The notes: generated by a model from the letters alone, not told the origin. A stretch of 64,000 nucleotides of DNA from Dehalobacter restrictus DSM 9455 (GCF_000512895.1 NZ_CP007033.1:1413001-1477000), one strand, 5' to 3'. Positions 34,541 through 44,602 are shown, counted from the stretch's first letter. Program-made: numbers and translations.

Positions 34541-35875
34541 ATGTCGAACGAAATGAATAAGAAAGTGTGTACGATTTCGTATGGCTGTCAAATGTCCGAG
34601 CGGGATGCCGAGACCTTGACGGCCATTTCGGAAAAAAACGGGTACGCGCGCACCGAGAACCCTGAACAAGCCGATTTGATTATCATTAATACCTGCTGCG
34701 TCAGAGAAAGCGCCGAAAATAAAATTATTGGCAAAATCGGTCAATTGAAAAAACTGAAAGAAAAGAAACCGCAGCTCAAGATTGCGGTTGCCGGATGCAT
34801 GATTCAACAGCCCGGCCTTCTGGAAAAACTCCAAAAAAGAGCCCCTCATGTCGATATCTGGACAGGGACCTTTGATCATCATCAATTTGAAGGTTTGCTG
34901 AGAACAGCGGATCAGGGCGGAAAAGCCGCGCTTGTTTCCGAGGCGGCCTGTGAAACTACTGAGGTTGTTCCTTTGGCTGAAAAAGGAAAGCTCCGGATCA
35001 ATGTCAACATTATGTATGGCTGTGACAATTATTGTGCCTATTGCATTGTTCCTTATGTCAGGGGAAGGGAACGCAGCCGGCCGATGGACGTCATTCTGGA
35101 CGAAATCAGGACACTTGTTAAAAATGGCTGCCGTGATGTGACCTTGCTTGGCCAGAATGTCAATTCCTACGGAAAAAAAGACGGTTTTGCCTATGATTTT
35201 TCCGATTTGCTGACTGAAATCGATAAAATTGAAGGGCTTTACCGAATCCGGTTTATGACCTCTCATCCGAAAGATTTCAGTGATAAGCTGATCGAGACGG
35301 TAGCCCGCGGTGAGCATATCTGTGAACACTTCCATCTGCCATTCCAGGCCGGAAGCAATCAAGTGCTGGCGGCAATGAACAGAGGGTACACCAGGGGATA
35401 TTATCTGGAAAGAATTGCGCGTATTCTGGAAATTGTACCCGAGGCCCGATTGACAACCGATATTATTGTTGGGTTTCCCGGAGAAACGGAAGAAGATTTT
35501 GAACTGACGCTTGATCTTGTCAATACAGTGCCTTTCAACCAGGCTTTTACCTTCATGTTTTCCAAACGGTCCGGGACAGCGGGGGCGTTGCTTCAGGATC
35601 AGGTTCCGCTCGATATCAAGAAAAACCGTCTGCAGAGACTGATGGCGCTTCAAAATTCTCAGAGTCTGAGCTGGCGCCAGAAAATGATTGACAACCGCTA
35701 TGAAATTCTGGTGGAAGGACCCAGTAAGTCGGATCCTAAATATTTAACAGGCCGTACCAGAGGAAATGAGATTGTTGTATTCGAAAGCAGGGAGGACTTG
35801 GTTGGTTCACTTGTTTCGGTTACAATCAGATCTGCAAATTCCTGGACGCTTTTTGGGGAGCTAAGTGAACCATGA
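34541..35875 (+). CDS. miaB: MiaB, tRNA methylthiotransferase
   Basis: A 444-residue radical-SAM methylthiotransferase. The N-terminal auxiliary cluster cysteines are in SYGCQMSERDAE, NTCCVRES and AGCM; the radical-SAM CxxxCxxC is YGCDNYCAYCIVPY; and the C-terminal TRAM domain includes LVEGPSKSDP. It adds the 2-methylthio group to i6A37 in tRNA, the step after MiaA, which is encoded 10 kb downstream in the same direction. ATG 34541 is chosen; TTG 34529 is too close to the AGAGG site. mutS overlaps its stop by 4 bases. Confidence 0.95.
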   Translation: MSNEMNKKVCTISYGCQMSERDAETLTAISEKNGYARTENPEQADLIIINTCCVRESAENKIIGKIGQLKKLKEKKPQLKIAVAGCMIQQPGLLEKLQKRAPHVDIWTGTFDHHQFEGLLRTADQGGKAALVSEAACETTEVVPLAEKGKLRINVNIMYGCDNYCAYCIVPYVRGRERSRPMDVILDEIRTLVKNGCRDVTLLGQNVNSYGKKDGFAYDFSDLLTEIDKIEGLYRIRFMTSHPKDFSDKLIETVARGEHICEHFHLPFQAGSNQVLAAMNRGYTRGYYLERIARILEIVPEARLTTDIIVGFPGETEEDFELTLDLVNTVPFNQAFTFMFSKRSGTAGALLQDQVPLDIKKNRLQRLMALQNSQSLSWRQKMIDNRYEILVEGPSKSDPKYLTGRTRGNEIVVFESREDLVGSLVSVTIRSANSWTLFGELSEP

Positions 35876-38424
35876 ATACACCCATGCTGCAGCAATATCA
35901 AGAGATAAAGAACAGGGTACCGGATACGATCCTGTTTTTCAGGCTTGGTGATTTTTATGAAATGTTTGGCCAGGATGCCGAGACCGCTGCTCCGGTTCTG
36001 GAAATTGTGCTAACGGCGCGGGACGCAGGCAAGGGCCAGAAAATACCCATGTGCGGAGTTCCGCATCATGCCGTGGACGGTTATCTTCTGAAATTGGTCG
36101 CTGCCGGATTTAAAGTTGCCATTTGTGAACAAATGGAAGATCCTCAAGCCAGTAAAGGAATTGTCAAAAGAGACATTGTCCGGATTGTGACGCCGGGTAC
36201 GCTGGACAGTATCAGCTCGGAAACAAAGAACAACTTTCTGGCGTGTGTCTATAAGGAGAAAACGTGGGCGCTCGCTTATCTCGACATCACAACGGGTGAT
36301 TTCCGGATCATGGAGACGCCTTCCATTCAGATCCTGCAGGCAGAATTAAACCGTATTGCACCTTCCGAACTTATCCTGTCCAAGGACGTTGCGATGCTGT
36401 CCAAACTATTTACGGATTATTATTTGACAGCGATCGAAAAAAATTTGTTCCTGAGGACGGCTGAACTTAGTGAAAGATTTAAGAAGCAGGCAGAGCTTTT
36501 GCAGCAAATGCCGGTTGCCTGCAAAGCTGCAGCCGGACTTTGGCAGTATATCAGTCAGAATATCCCCAACTCGGGACAGGAACATATCCTGCGCATTTCG
36601 GTGAGCCAAAGCAGTACGGCAATGGTTCTCGACAAATGGACTAGAAGGAATCTTGAACTTGTCGAATCACTGCGAACCAGCGATGAGAAAGGGACCTTAT
36701 TTTCCACCCTGAATTTAACCAAAACGGCCTTTGGAGCCAGACTGCTCAGAAACTGGGTGCAGCAACCCTTACGCGATCCTGAAAGCATTAATGAACGACT
36801 GGCTTCTGTCGAAGAGTTAACACGGAATACTTTTTTACGCCAAGATATACAAAAAGCTTTGACAACAGTGTATGACCTGGAAAGGCTGCTTGGAAAACTG
36901 TCCCTCGGCAAAGCAAGTCCCCGGGATCTGCTGGCGTTGGGCAGCACGTTATCCTGCCTGCCTAAGGTCAGGGATTGCATCACTGACAACGGTTCTCAGA
37001 AATTAGCTAAATATCTGCCGTCCCTGGCAGGACTTGATGACCTTGCGCAGGAACTGCTTGCGGCCATAAACCCTGAAGCACCATACTCTCCGAAGGACGG
37101 AAATATTATTCAGAACGGCTATTCAGCAGAAATTGACAGTTTGCGGGCGATATCGTCCGGCGGCAAAGAATGGATTGCCCGCCTGGAAAATCAGGAAAGA
37201 GAACGCACCAGAATCCGTTCGTTGAAGATCGGCTTTAATAAGAACTTTGGGTACTTTATTGAAATCACCAATGCGAATGCCCATTTGATTCCGGATGATT
37301 ATCAGCGAAAACAGACGCTGGTCAATGCCGAGCGATTCATCACCCCGGAATTAAAAGAATACGAGCAGCGCGTCCTGACTGCGCAGGACAGGCTCAGTGA
37401 TCTCGAATATCAGCTGTTTTCTGTGCTTCGGGACAAGGTTCTGGCTTGTTCGCTGCTAATCATTAACGCTGCCCAGTCGTTGGCTGAAATCGATGTTTTT
37501 GTCTCCTTGGCCGGAACCGCCATTCAAAACAATTATGTCAAACCGGAAATACGCTCCGATGGGATCATTCATATTGTTGAGGGACGGCATCCGGTTGTGG
37601 AAAGAATCTGTGATACGTTTGTTCCGAATGATACGCATCTTACCCGTAATAAACACCTTGCACTGATTACCGGCCCCAATATGGCCGGGAAATCGACCTA
37701 TATGCGCCAGGTAGCCCTGATCGTTTTAATGGCCCAGATCGGCAGCTTCGTGCCGGCTCAGAAGGCCGCCATTTCGATCGCCGACTGTATTTTTACCCGG
37801 GTAGGAGCTGCCGATAACCTGGCAGCAGGGCAAAGTACATTTATGGTCGAAATGAACGAAGTCGCCCATATTCTTAAAAATGCCACGGCGGACAGTTTAA
37901 TTATTTTGGACGAAGTCGGCAGGGGAACAGCAACGTTTGACGGTCTCAGTCTGGCTTGGGCGATTGCCGAGCACCTGGTTGAAAACCCCGAAATTAAAGC
38001 CAAAACATTATTTGCGACACATTACCATGAGCTAACCGAATTGGAAGAACGTTATCCTGAAGTTTTTAATCTGCATGTGGCTGTTAGGGAACAGGGTGAC
38101 GATGTTGTTTTCCTGCATAAAATACTTCCCGGCAAGGCTGACCGGAGCTATGGCCTTCATGTGGCGAAGATTGCTGGCCTTCCGCCCCATCTCTTAAAAA
38201 GAGCGGCCATCATTCTCGGTGAACTCGAAAATTCCCCGACCCAGCGCAAGATAGTGAAAGCTGTTGATGCCAATATGCTGCAGCCGTCGCTGTTCGATAA
38301 CCAGAGCACGCATCCGATATTCAAGGAGCTTGAAGAGCTGGATCTGGATAATCTTGCACCGCGTCAGGCGATGGATTACTTGTATGATCTTATTAGCCGC
38401 GTTAAGGCTACGAAGATTATTTAA
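35872..38424 (+). CDS. mutS: DNA mismatch repair protein MutS
   Basis: An 850-residue MutS1 of full length. The N-terminal mismatch-reading FYE motif is in FRLGDFYEMFG; the ATPase has GPNMAGKST at about residue 601, DEVGRGTATFDG (Walker B) and TLFATHYHEL. Translation starts at the ATGA overlap with miaB. mutL follows 3.3 kb later after two unrelated genes. The C-terminal helix-turn-helix region is present. Confidence 0.97.
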   Translation: MNTPMLQQYQEIKNRVPDTILFFRLGDFYEMFGQDAETAAPVLEIVLTARDAGKGQKIPMCGVPHHAVDGYLLKLVAAGFKVAICEQMEDPQASKGIVKRDIVRIVTPGTLDSISSETKNNFLACVYKEKTWALAYLDITTGDFRIMETPSIQILQAELNRIAPSELILSKDVAMLSKLFTDYYLTAIEKNLFLRTAELSERFKKQAELLQQMPVACKAAAGLWQYISQNIPNSGQEHILRISVSQSSTAMVLDKWTRRNLELVESLRTSDEKGTLFSTLNLTKTAFGARLLRNWVQQPLRDPESINERLASVEELTRNTFLRQDIQKALTTVYDLERLLGKLSLGKASPRDLLALGSTLSCLPKVRDCITDNGSQKLAKYLPSLAGLDDLAQELLAAINPEAPYSPKDGNIIQNGYSAEIDSLRAISSGGKEWIARLENQERERTRIRSLKIGFNKNFGYFIEITNANAHLIPDDYQRKQTLVNAERFITPELKEYEQRVLTAQDRLSDLEYQLFSVLRDKVLACSLLIINAAQSLAEIDVFVSLAGTAIQNNYVKPEIRSDGIIHIVEGRHPVVERICDTFVPNDTHLTRNKHLALITGPNMAGKSTYMRQVALIVLMAQIGSFVPAQKAAISIADCIFTRVGAADNLAAGQSTFMVEMNEVAHILKNATADSLIILDEVGRGTATFDGLSLAWAIAEHLVENPEIKAKTLFATHYHELTELEERYPEVFNLHVAVREQGDDVVFLHKILPGKADRSYGLHVAKIAGLPPHLLKRAAIILGELENSPTQRKIVKAVDANMLQPSLFDNQSTHPIFKELEELDLDNLAPRQAMDYLYDLISRVKATKII

Positions 38425-38530
38425 CGGCATTTCTGTGTGTTATTGTGTAATATCGTAATGAGGTCTTTGTGCATTCTATAAATCAGTTATTATGTTGTGG
38501 CCTTTTTTGAAAGAACTAATCTCATTTGGG

Positions 38531-38617
38531 GCCTGTCTGGGTGCCACAATACCGTTTTCGGCTATTGTGCCCTCCATGGCGCAATAGCCGAAAACGGTAC
38601 TGATTACGCAGACCAAC
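38531..38617 (+). repeat. Palindromic intergenic element, copy E (nearly perfect hairpin)
   Basis: The shortest complete copy, between mutS and the hydantoinase-like gene. An uninterrupted 18-bp inverted repeat (38550-38567 with 38582-38599) surrounds a small loop region, flanked by GTCTG at 38535-38539 and CAGAC at 38609-38613 as in the other copies. The right-hand arm of the other elements has been replaced by a copy of the left one, and it may act as a terminator. Confidence 0.8.
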
Positions 38618-38700
38618 CCCATATAATAAAAATCATTAGATCTAAACATATTGATTTAACTGTTCAAACCAGCCTGAGCAAAACAGAAGGAGGAGATAAC

Positions 38701-40371
38701 ATGGCCAGCCTTATTGGCATCGATGTGGGCGGAACGTTTACCGATGCTGTCATGATCACGAATGGCGTGATCGAGCGTAAGGGTAAAATTCCGACCAATC
38801 AGGATGACATTCTGAATACACTTATCAGCGCCCTGGATTATCTCCAAATTTCCGAGGCTAAAAACATCGAAATGATTACCGTCAGTACGACGCTTGTAAC
38901 GAACGCGATTTTACAAAAACGATTGCCCGAGGTCAAATTGATCCTTTTTCCGGGGACCGGCATGAAGCTTTCCTCATTGCCTTGGCCGGTGGATTACAGT
39001 GTTTTAACCGGTGTTTTGGATTATCGCGGAAGGGTCGTTGTGCCAGCGGATCAATCAGAGTGGCAGACGCTTGCTGAAAAATTGAACAAACAATCCATTA
39101 AGCCGCTTACGGCCATTGTCAGCAAATTCTCCCATCGCAACAATGTCTTTGAGGAACAGCTGGCAGCATATTTGCATAGAGAGGCACCTGGAATTATAAC
39201 AGCTCTGGGAAGCCAGTCCGGGCAGGCCAATTTCTACCGCAGAAGTCTGACGACTTATCTGAACCTGGCCGCAACAGAATTGTTTCAGAACTTCGCTTAT
39301 CAGTTGAAAATGGCGGTTGAGGCAAGGGGATGTCGGGCGCCGATCCGGGTGCTAAAGGCGGATGGCGGGGTCTTGCCGCTGGCAAAGATCAGACCGGTTG
39401 AGTCGATTTACTCCGGACCGGCGGCAAGTGTACTTGGAACGCTCGCCCAGAGCAATCCGGAGGAATCCTATGTCGTTGTCGATATCGGCGGAACCACGAC
39501 CGATATAGGACTGGTATTATCCGGATCTCCGTTAATCAGCACCCACGGCGCGCAGATCGGACCCTTCCTGACGAATGTCCGCTCGCTGGCTGTACGTTCA
39601 GTCTCTATTGGAGGGGATTCAGCTGTCTGTCTGGAGCAGGGAGAGGTTATGCTGGCCGACTACCGCTTAGGTCCTGCCTACTGCATAGGAGGAATCAGCC
39701 CGACACCTACGGATGCGCTGCGCTACCTGAATCTGACGGATTACGGTGATCTGCAGCGGGCTGAAGAAGCGCTTGGCCTGCTCCTGCCCGAGAACCAAAG
39801 AACAGCATCTGCTCTGCGCCGGACAGCACAAATCATCGTTGGAAAAATGGTTGAAAAAATTGCCCGGGCCATTGAGCAGCTGCTAGAGGAATGGAAAACC
39901 GAGCCGGCCTATAAGGTCTGGGAAGTCATCCATCATCATGATGATTTTAAATTCTATATCCAGCTCAGCGGAGGAGGAGCACCGGGGCTTGAAGCAGCGC
40001 TGGAGAATCGGATGAGACTGCGGACGGTTCTGACTGAATTCTCCGAAGTTTCGAATGCCATCGGAGCATCGATGGCTAAACCAACCTTTTCCTGGACACT
40101 CCACCTGGATACGAAGTTCTCTATTTACAGGATAGAGGAAACCGGGGAGCAGGGCATTTGGACCGGACCTAAAAAACCCCATCGAGAAGTAGAAGATTTC
40201 TTGAAAGAATTAGCGCAAAAACAGGCAGTCGGTTTTGGAATAGAAACAGACGACCTGGAGAAAGAGATCTTTGATTATTTTCCGCTGGTTGAGAATTATC
40301 ATACGGTCGGCCAGATTGTCAAAGGTGCGATGCATGTTCCGCCGGGAGTCATTGGGAGGATACGGTCATGA
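38701..40371 (+). CDS. Hydantoinase/oxoprolinase (HyuA)-family protein
   Basis: A 556-residue actin-like ATPase-fold protein of the HyuA/acetone-carboxylase alpha group. The nucleotide-binding GIDVGGTFTDAV is at the N-terminus, VSTTLVTNAI follows, and VVDIGGTTTDIGLV is the second phosphate motif. It is shorter than full oxoprolinases and has no HyuB partner beside it, so the reaction is unknown. AAGGAGGAG precedes ATG 38701; the longer frame upstream runs through repeat copy E. Its stop overlaps the start of the deacetylase (ATGA), and together they lie between mutS and mutL. Confidence 0.82.
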   Translation: MASLIGIDVGGTFTDAVMITNGVIERKGKIPTNQDDILNTLISALDYLQISEAKNIEMITVSTTLVTNAILQKRLPEVKLILFPGTGMKLSSLPWPVDYSVLTGVLDYRGRVVVPADQSEWQTLAEKLNKQSIKPLTAIVSKFSHRNNVFEEQLAAYLHREAPGIITALGSQSGQANFYRRSLTTYLNLAATELFQNFAYQLKMAVEARGCRAPIRVLKADGGVLPLAKIRPVESIYSGPAASVLGTLAQSNPEESYVVVDIGGTTTDIGLVLSGSPLISTHGAQIGPFLTNVRSLAVRSVSIGGDSAVCLEQGEVMLADYRLGPAYCIGGISPTPTDALRYLNLTDYGDLQRAEEALGLLLPENQRTASALRRTAQIIVGKMVEKIARAIEQLLEEWKTEPAYKVWEVIHHHDDFKFYIQLSGGGAPGLEAALENRMRLRTVLTEFSEVSNAIGASMAKPTFSWTLHLDTKFSIYRIEETGEQGIWTGPKKPHREVEDFLKELAQKQAVGFGIETDDLEKEIFDYFPLVENYHTVGQIVKGAMHVPPGVIGRIRS

Positions 40372-41699
40372 ACAAGACAGGAATTATCTTCTTTCCGGCT
40401 TTTGACTGGTCTCTTGGGGAATTTCATCCGGAACGGGAAGAACGCTTGCTTTACACCCAGGAACAGATCTTTGAAGAAGGGATCATGGACCTTCCCCAGG
40501 TCAAGCAATACTCTCCCGGGGTGGCGGATCTTTTTGATGTCTTACGAACCCAGGCGATTTTTCCGGATCTCCAACAGCATAATCTCGATGCCCATCTGAT
40601 CGCTGTTGGAAGTTCGCTGGTTCTGGGCAACGCGCTGATGAAAAAGGAAATTACGAACGGCTTTGCGCTGGTGCGCCCGCCTGGCCATCATTCCGGAGCG
40701 ACAGTCTGGGGAAACAGAGGATTCTGCACCCTGAATAATGAAGCTATTTTAATTAATGTCCTTCGGGCCAAATACGGCATCAAAAAAATTGCCGTCATCG
40801 ATACGGATGTTCATCACGGTGACGGGACGCAGGATATTTTTTATCATGATCCGAATGTCTTTTATATATCGATCCATCAGGACGGCAGAACCATATTTCC
40901 CGGAACCGGATTTACGGAAGAGAAAGGTGGGCCGAATGCCTGGGGATCGGTACTGAATATCCCGCTTCTGCCGGGAGTTGGTGATGAAGGTTTCCTCTAT
41001 GCGCTGGAAAACTGGATTATGCCTGCAGTGGAAGCATTTAAACCGGATCTGATCATCAATTCCGCCGGACAGGACAATCATTTTACGGATCCGTTGGCTT
41101 CGATGAATGTGACGGCCAGAGGCTATGGCAAAATCACTGAAATGATCAAGCCCGATCTTGCAGTACTGGAAGGCGGATACGCGATTGAAGGCGCACTGCC
41201 CTATATTAATATGGCTATTTTCCTGGCGCTGGCCGGAGAAGATTATTCCGGGGTGGTGGAGTCGCAGAAACCTCAGAATACTGAAATTGGCGGTGATACG
41301 ATCCGCTCTTTTCTGACCGATTTGAAAAGAACGAATGAGGCTGTCCGGCCTTCCTGGGCTTTCCGTAAAGAACCGTTTTTGCCGACAGGTGACTGGGTAT
41401 ATTCCGAGAAAAGTATTTATTATGATACGGACGGATTTAAAGAGAACCGCAGGGAATACATCCGCAAATGCAGGCATTGCGGGGGGACGGTGCTGATGAT
41501 ATCCCAAAAACCGTCGGCTTTTCAAAAAGCGGTGCTTGTCAGAATTCCGTTTGAAGCATGTCCCGATTGCGAACAGGCCGGATACGACCTGGCAGAAACT
41601 TTTCAAAAATCAGAAAAAACCGTTCTACTGCAAAATCAACGGAGAGATCAAGTCCATTTTTGGACAGATGGTAGGGAAGTGAATCCATTTGGCGGCTAG
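40368..41699 (+). CDS. Histone-deacetylase-family hydrolase with a zinc-ribbon tail
   Basis: A 443-residue protein. Residues 1-320 follow the HDAC/AcuC/acetylpolyamine deacetylase fold: the paired histidines in RPPGHHSG, the zinc ligands in DTDVHHGDGTQD, the third ligand in AGQDNHFTDPL, and the catalytic tyrosine region LEGGY. Residues 340-443 are an extra domain with CRHCGG and CPDC, a likely zinc ribbon. In other bacteria the fold deacetylates acetyl-CoA synthetase, polyamines or other acetyl-lysines. Coupling to the HyuA-type gene and an 11-base overlap with mutL put it in the repair operon. Confidence 0.85.
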   Translation: MNKTGIIFFPAFDWSLGEFHPEREERLLYTQEQIFEEGIMDLPQVKQYSPGVADLFDVLRTQAIFPDLQQHNLDAHLIAVGSSLVLGNALMKKEITNGFALVRPPGHHSGATVWGNRGFCTLNNEAILINVLRAKYGIKKIAVIDTDVHHGDGTQDIFYHDPNVFYISIHQDGRTIFPGTGFTEEKGGPNAWGSVLNIPLLPGVGDEGFLYALENWIMPAVEAFKPDLIINSAGQDNHFTDPLASMNVTARGYGKITEMIKPDLAVLEGGYAIEGALPYINMAIFLALAGEDYSGVVESQKPQNTEIGGDTIRSFLTDLKRTNEAVRPSWAFRKEPFLPTGDWVYSEKSIYYDTDGFKENRREYIRKCRHCGGTVLMISQKPSAFQKAVLVRIPFEACPDCEQAGYDLAETFQKSEKTVLLQNQRRDQVHFWTDGREVNPFGG

Positions 41700-43734
41700 A
41701 ATTAAGCTCCTTGATGAGCATTGCATCAATCAAATTGCAGCCGGCGAGGTTGTGGAAAGGCCTCTTTCCGTAGTCAAAGAACTGGTCGAAAACGCGCTGG
41801 ATGCCGGTGCCCGAAAAATAGATATCAGTGTAGAGGGCGGAGGTACGGCCCTGATCAGAGTGAAAGACGACGGCGCCGGAATTCTGGCTGAAGATTTGCG
41901 TCTGGCAGTTCTTCCGCATGCTACCAGTAAAATATCGGCAATTACAGACCTCGATGACCTTAGGACACTGGGCTTTCGCGGAGAAGCGCTTCCGAGCATC
42001 GCTTCGGTATCCAAATTGAGTATTATGACGCGGACACCGGATGATGTCGCAGGACAGGAATTAAAAGTTGAGGGCGGCACGTTCCTTTCCATGACGGAAA
42101 TCGGATGCCCGCCGGGTACAGTCGTAACTGTCAATGACTTGTTTTATAATACACCGGCCAGACACAAGTTCCTGCGTTCAGCCGTTACGGAGTTTGGCTG
42201 GATTTCCGACATGGTCGGCAGGCTTTCCCTGGCTAGACCTGATGTTGCTTTTTCCCTGCGTCACCCGAATAATATCTTACTGCATACGCCTGGAAACGGC
42301 AGTCTTATCGAGGCTATAGCAGCCGTCAGTGGCAATGATGCTGCCCGTAAGATGCTGCCGATATCCTACCAGGATGAAAGCCTTGAGATTTCCGGTTATG
42401 TCAGCATGCCGGAGCATGTCAGGTCGTCACGCAGCGGTCTTACCTTTTTTGTTAACGGCAGGGTTATCCGTTCCCAGTTAATGAATCAGGCCATCAAAGA
42501 CGGTTATCATACGCTGATTCCTGCTAATACCTATCCGGTATGCGTTATTTCGCTGAACTTGCCTCCTTCAGATTATGATGTCAATGTTCATCCAGCCAAA
42601 CTGGAAATTAAATTTAAAGAAGAAAAAAACTTAAGCAGAAAGATTGCGGAGGTTATCCGGAAGAACCTTCTGGACGGTGTTCCAATGCGGAGATATTCCT
42701 TTACGGAAAAAACAAGGACATCAGAATCCGGTCCGTCTAAACCCAGTCCGTCTCAATGGGAACAGCTCAAGATATTATACCGGCCATTGGAATCGAATAG
42801 GTCAGAACAAAGCTCTCCGGCGTACGATCCTGATACACCAATCATCCCAGAAAATCAGTCTTTCAGGGACGTAGAGAAGATAAAAGAACATCATTACCCA
42901 TACATTAACGGACAGCTGTCTGAACAGCAGCCAGACCAGACGGAATACATTTCTGGCAGATTATCCGGGGGTATACGAGAAAGTATAGCGGATCGGGTTC
43001 CTGAGCGTATTTCTGATATGATTTCTGATCGTAATTCAGAGATTGCTCCGAACCGTAATCTTGAGCGCATCACGGACAATATTACGGATAGCCTCCCTGA
43101 TAAAATTGCTGAAGTATCTCAAACTTTGCAGCAGGATAAGGAAACCGTATCGAAATTCCTGGAATTGAAAGCTGTCGGCCAAGTTTTTCATATGTATATT
43201 CTTGCTGCAGACGACAAGAATCTGTATATTATAGATCAGCATGCAGCCCATGAGCGCATCAGATACGAAAGCCTGCTTCAGCTTGCCAGACAACGCGAGA
43301 CAGCAAGCCAGCTCCTTTTGATTCCGGAGACGGTAGAACTTACAGTTCAGGAGGAGCAGATCCTGCTTGCGCATTTTGACGAGCTGCATGGAATGGGCTT
43401 CATTTTTGAACACTTCGGAGACAGGACGTACTTTCTGCGGGGGATTCCGCTGCTAGATAGCCTGGAATCACCGGGGAAGATGTTCAAGGTCTTTATCGAT
43501 GAAATTCTGAACACATCTTTTTCTCCATCCTTGGAGAAACTTCTGGAAGAGTGGATCATGATGCTGGCCTGCAGGTCGGCTGTCAAAGGCAAAGAGCGCT
43601 TAATGGTTCAGGAAATGGATGAAATCATACAGAAATTGGGCAGAGCAGATAATCCTTACTCCTGTCCCCATGGCCGGCCTACGATCATTCAGATATCCGA
43701 GAAAGAACTCAATCATAAGTTTGAGAGGGAATAA
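41689..43734 (+). CDS. mutL: DNA mismatch repair protein MutL with endonuclease motif
   Basis: A 681-residue MutL. The GHKL ATPase occupies the first 330 residues (NQIAAGEVVERPLSVVKELVENALDAG, split between motif I and its lead-in, then DDGAGI and RGEALPSI). The linker (about residues 340-480) is variable and contains repeated SD/RIxD units. The C-terminal domain has the metal-dependent endonuclease motif DQHAAHERIRYE at residue 516, with ACRSAVKG and CPHGRPT, so this is a nicking MutL as in species without MutH. The start is TTG 41689 after AGGGAAG, inside the end of the deacetylase gene. Confidence 0.96.
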   Translation: MAARIKLLDEHCINQIAAGEVVERPLSVVKELVENALDAGARKIDISVEGGGTALIRVKDDGAGILAEDLRLAVLPHATSKISAITDLDDLRTLGFRGEALPSIASVSKLSIMTRTPDDVAGQELKVEGGTFLSMTEIGCPPGTVVTVNDLFYNTPARHKFLRSAVTEFGWISDMVGRLSLARPDVAFSLRHPNNILLHTPGNGSLIEAIAAVSGNDAARKMLPISYQDESLEISGYVSMPEHVRSSRSGLTFFVNGRVIRSQLMNQAIKDGYHTLIPANTYPVCVISLNLPPSDYDVNVHPAKLEIKFKEEKNLSRKIAEVIRKNLLDGVPMRRYSFTEKTRTSESGPSKPSPSQWEQLKILYRPLESNRSEQSSPAYDPDTPIIPENQSFRDVEKIKEHHYPYINGQLSEQQPDQTEYISGRLSGGIRESIADRVPERISDMISDRNSEIAPNRNLERITDNITDSLPDKIAEVSQTLQQDKETVSKFLELKAVGQVFHMYILAADDKNLYIIDQHAAHERIRYESLLQLARQRETASQLLLIPETVELTVQEEQILLAHFDELHGMGFIFEHFGDRTYFLRGIPLLDSLESPGKMFKVFIDEILNTSFSPSLEKLLEEWIMMLACRSAVKGKERLMVQEMDEIIQKLGRADNPYSCPHGRPTIIQISEKELNHKFERE

Positions 43735-43771
43735 GTCAAATAAATAACATAATGGCAGAACGGATAAGATC

Positions 43772-44602
43772 ATGGATCAAATGGATAATGTGATTGCCTA
43801 TAAACGGTCAGATGAAAAACTTAAACTGCAGCTTGAAAAGCTCAGTATGCAATCCGGGATAAAAATTGTTCCGATGGATGCCTTATCAGAAGCTGATGGT
43901 CTTCCGATACTTCGTTACGTTAAACAGAAGCTCTGTCTTGAAGATGATGGAGAAAGACTCTTTTTCCATCCAAGTATGGCGTTATTAAGGATGATCAATA
44001 TCCTGCGTGGCGTACCGGATCGTTTTCTTCAGGCAGTGAATCTTGAGGCCGGGGACATTTTTCTTGATGCGACCATGGGTCTTGCGTCGGATACACTGAT
44101 CTCGGCGTACGCCGTCGGTTCCAATGGAAGCGTACTTGCTGTGGAAAGCTCGCCGCTGATCCATTTTTTGGTTCAGGATGGTCTGGATCAGGTTAAGCAG
44201 TTTAAACCTGCCAAGAAACTATCTCAGGTAAAGGCCCAGGCCTGGGTGGAATTGAGCCAGGCCACTTCCTGCATTGAAACGGTCTGGGCAGATCATACCA
44301 GGATATTGGAAGGGCTGCCGGATGCATCTGTAGATGTCGTCTATTTTGACCCAATGTTCCGTGTTACGGTTAAAGAATCTTCCTCGATCCGGCCGCTGAA
44401 GAAATGGTCCAATCCGAATCCTTTGGATAAAGATACGATCCGGGAGGCATGCCGCGTGTCCAGGAAAAGAGTTGTGTTGAAAGAACGAAAAGGCAGCAGT
44501 GAATTTACCCGGCTTGGTTTTTATGTTAAAGAGAAGAATAAATACAGCCCTGTGGATTTTGGTATCATCGATTTAACTAGGGTGGGGGAGGGTTTCCAAT
44601 GA
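43772..44602 (+). CDS. RsmJ-like SAM-dependent methyltransferase
   Basis: A 276-residue protein of the DUF548/RsmJ type. The SAM-binding region shows FLDATMGLASDTLISAYAVG, the acidic ribose contact VLAVESSPL, and the catalytic motif YFDPMF, which resembles the YxDPMFP of RsmJ, the 16S rRNA G1516 N2-methyltransferase. The rRNA target is inference. miaA overlaps its stop by 4 bases, so it belongs to the same transcript as the tRNA and rRNA modification genes here. Confidence 0.8.
   Translation: MDQMDNVIAYKRSDEKLKLQLEKLSMQSGIKIVPMDALSEADGLPILRYVKQKLCLEDDGERLFFHPSMALLRMINILRGVPDRFLQAVNLEAGDIFLDATMGLASDTLISAYAVGSNGSVLAVESSPLIHFLVQDGLDQVKQFKPAKKLSQVKAQAWVELSQATSCIETVWADHTRILEGLPDASVDVVYFDPMFRVTVKESSSIRPLKKWSNPNPLDKDTIREACRVSRKRVVLKERKGSSEFTRLGFYVKEKNKYSPVDFGIIDLTRVGEGFQ

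Noticed and set aside
34517-35653. 378-codon frame antisense to miaB
   Set aside because: Shadow of miaB with its motifs on the other strand; length reflects codon bias of the real gene.
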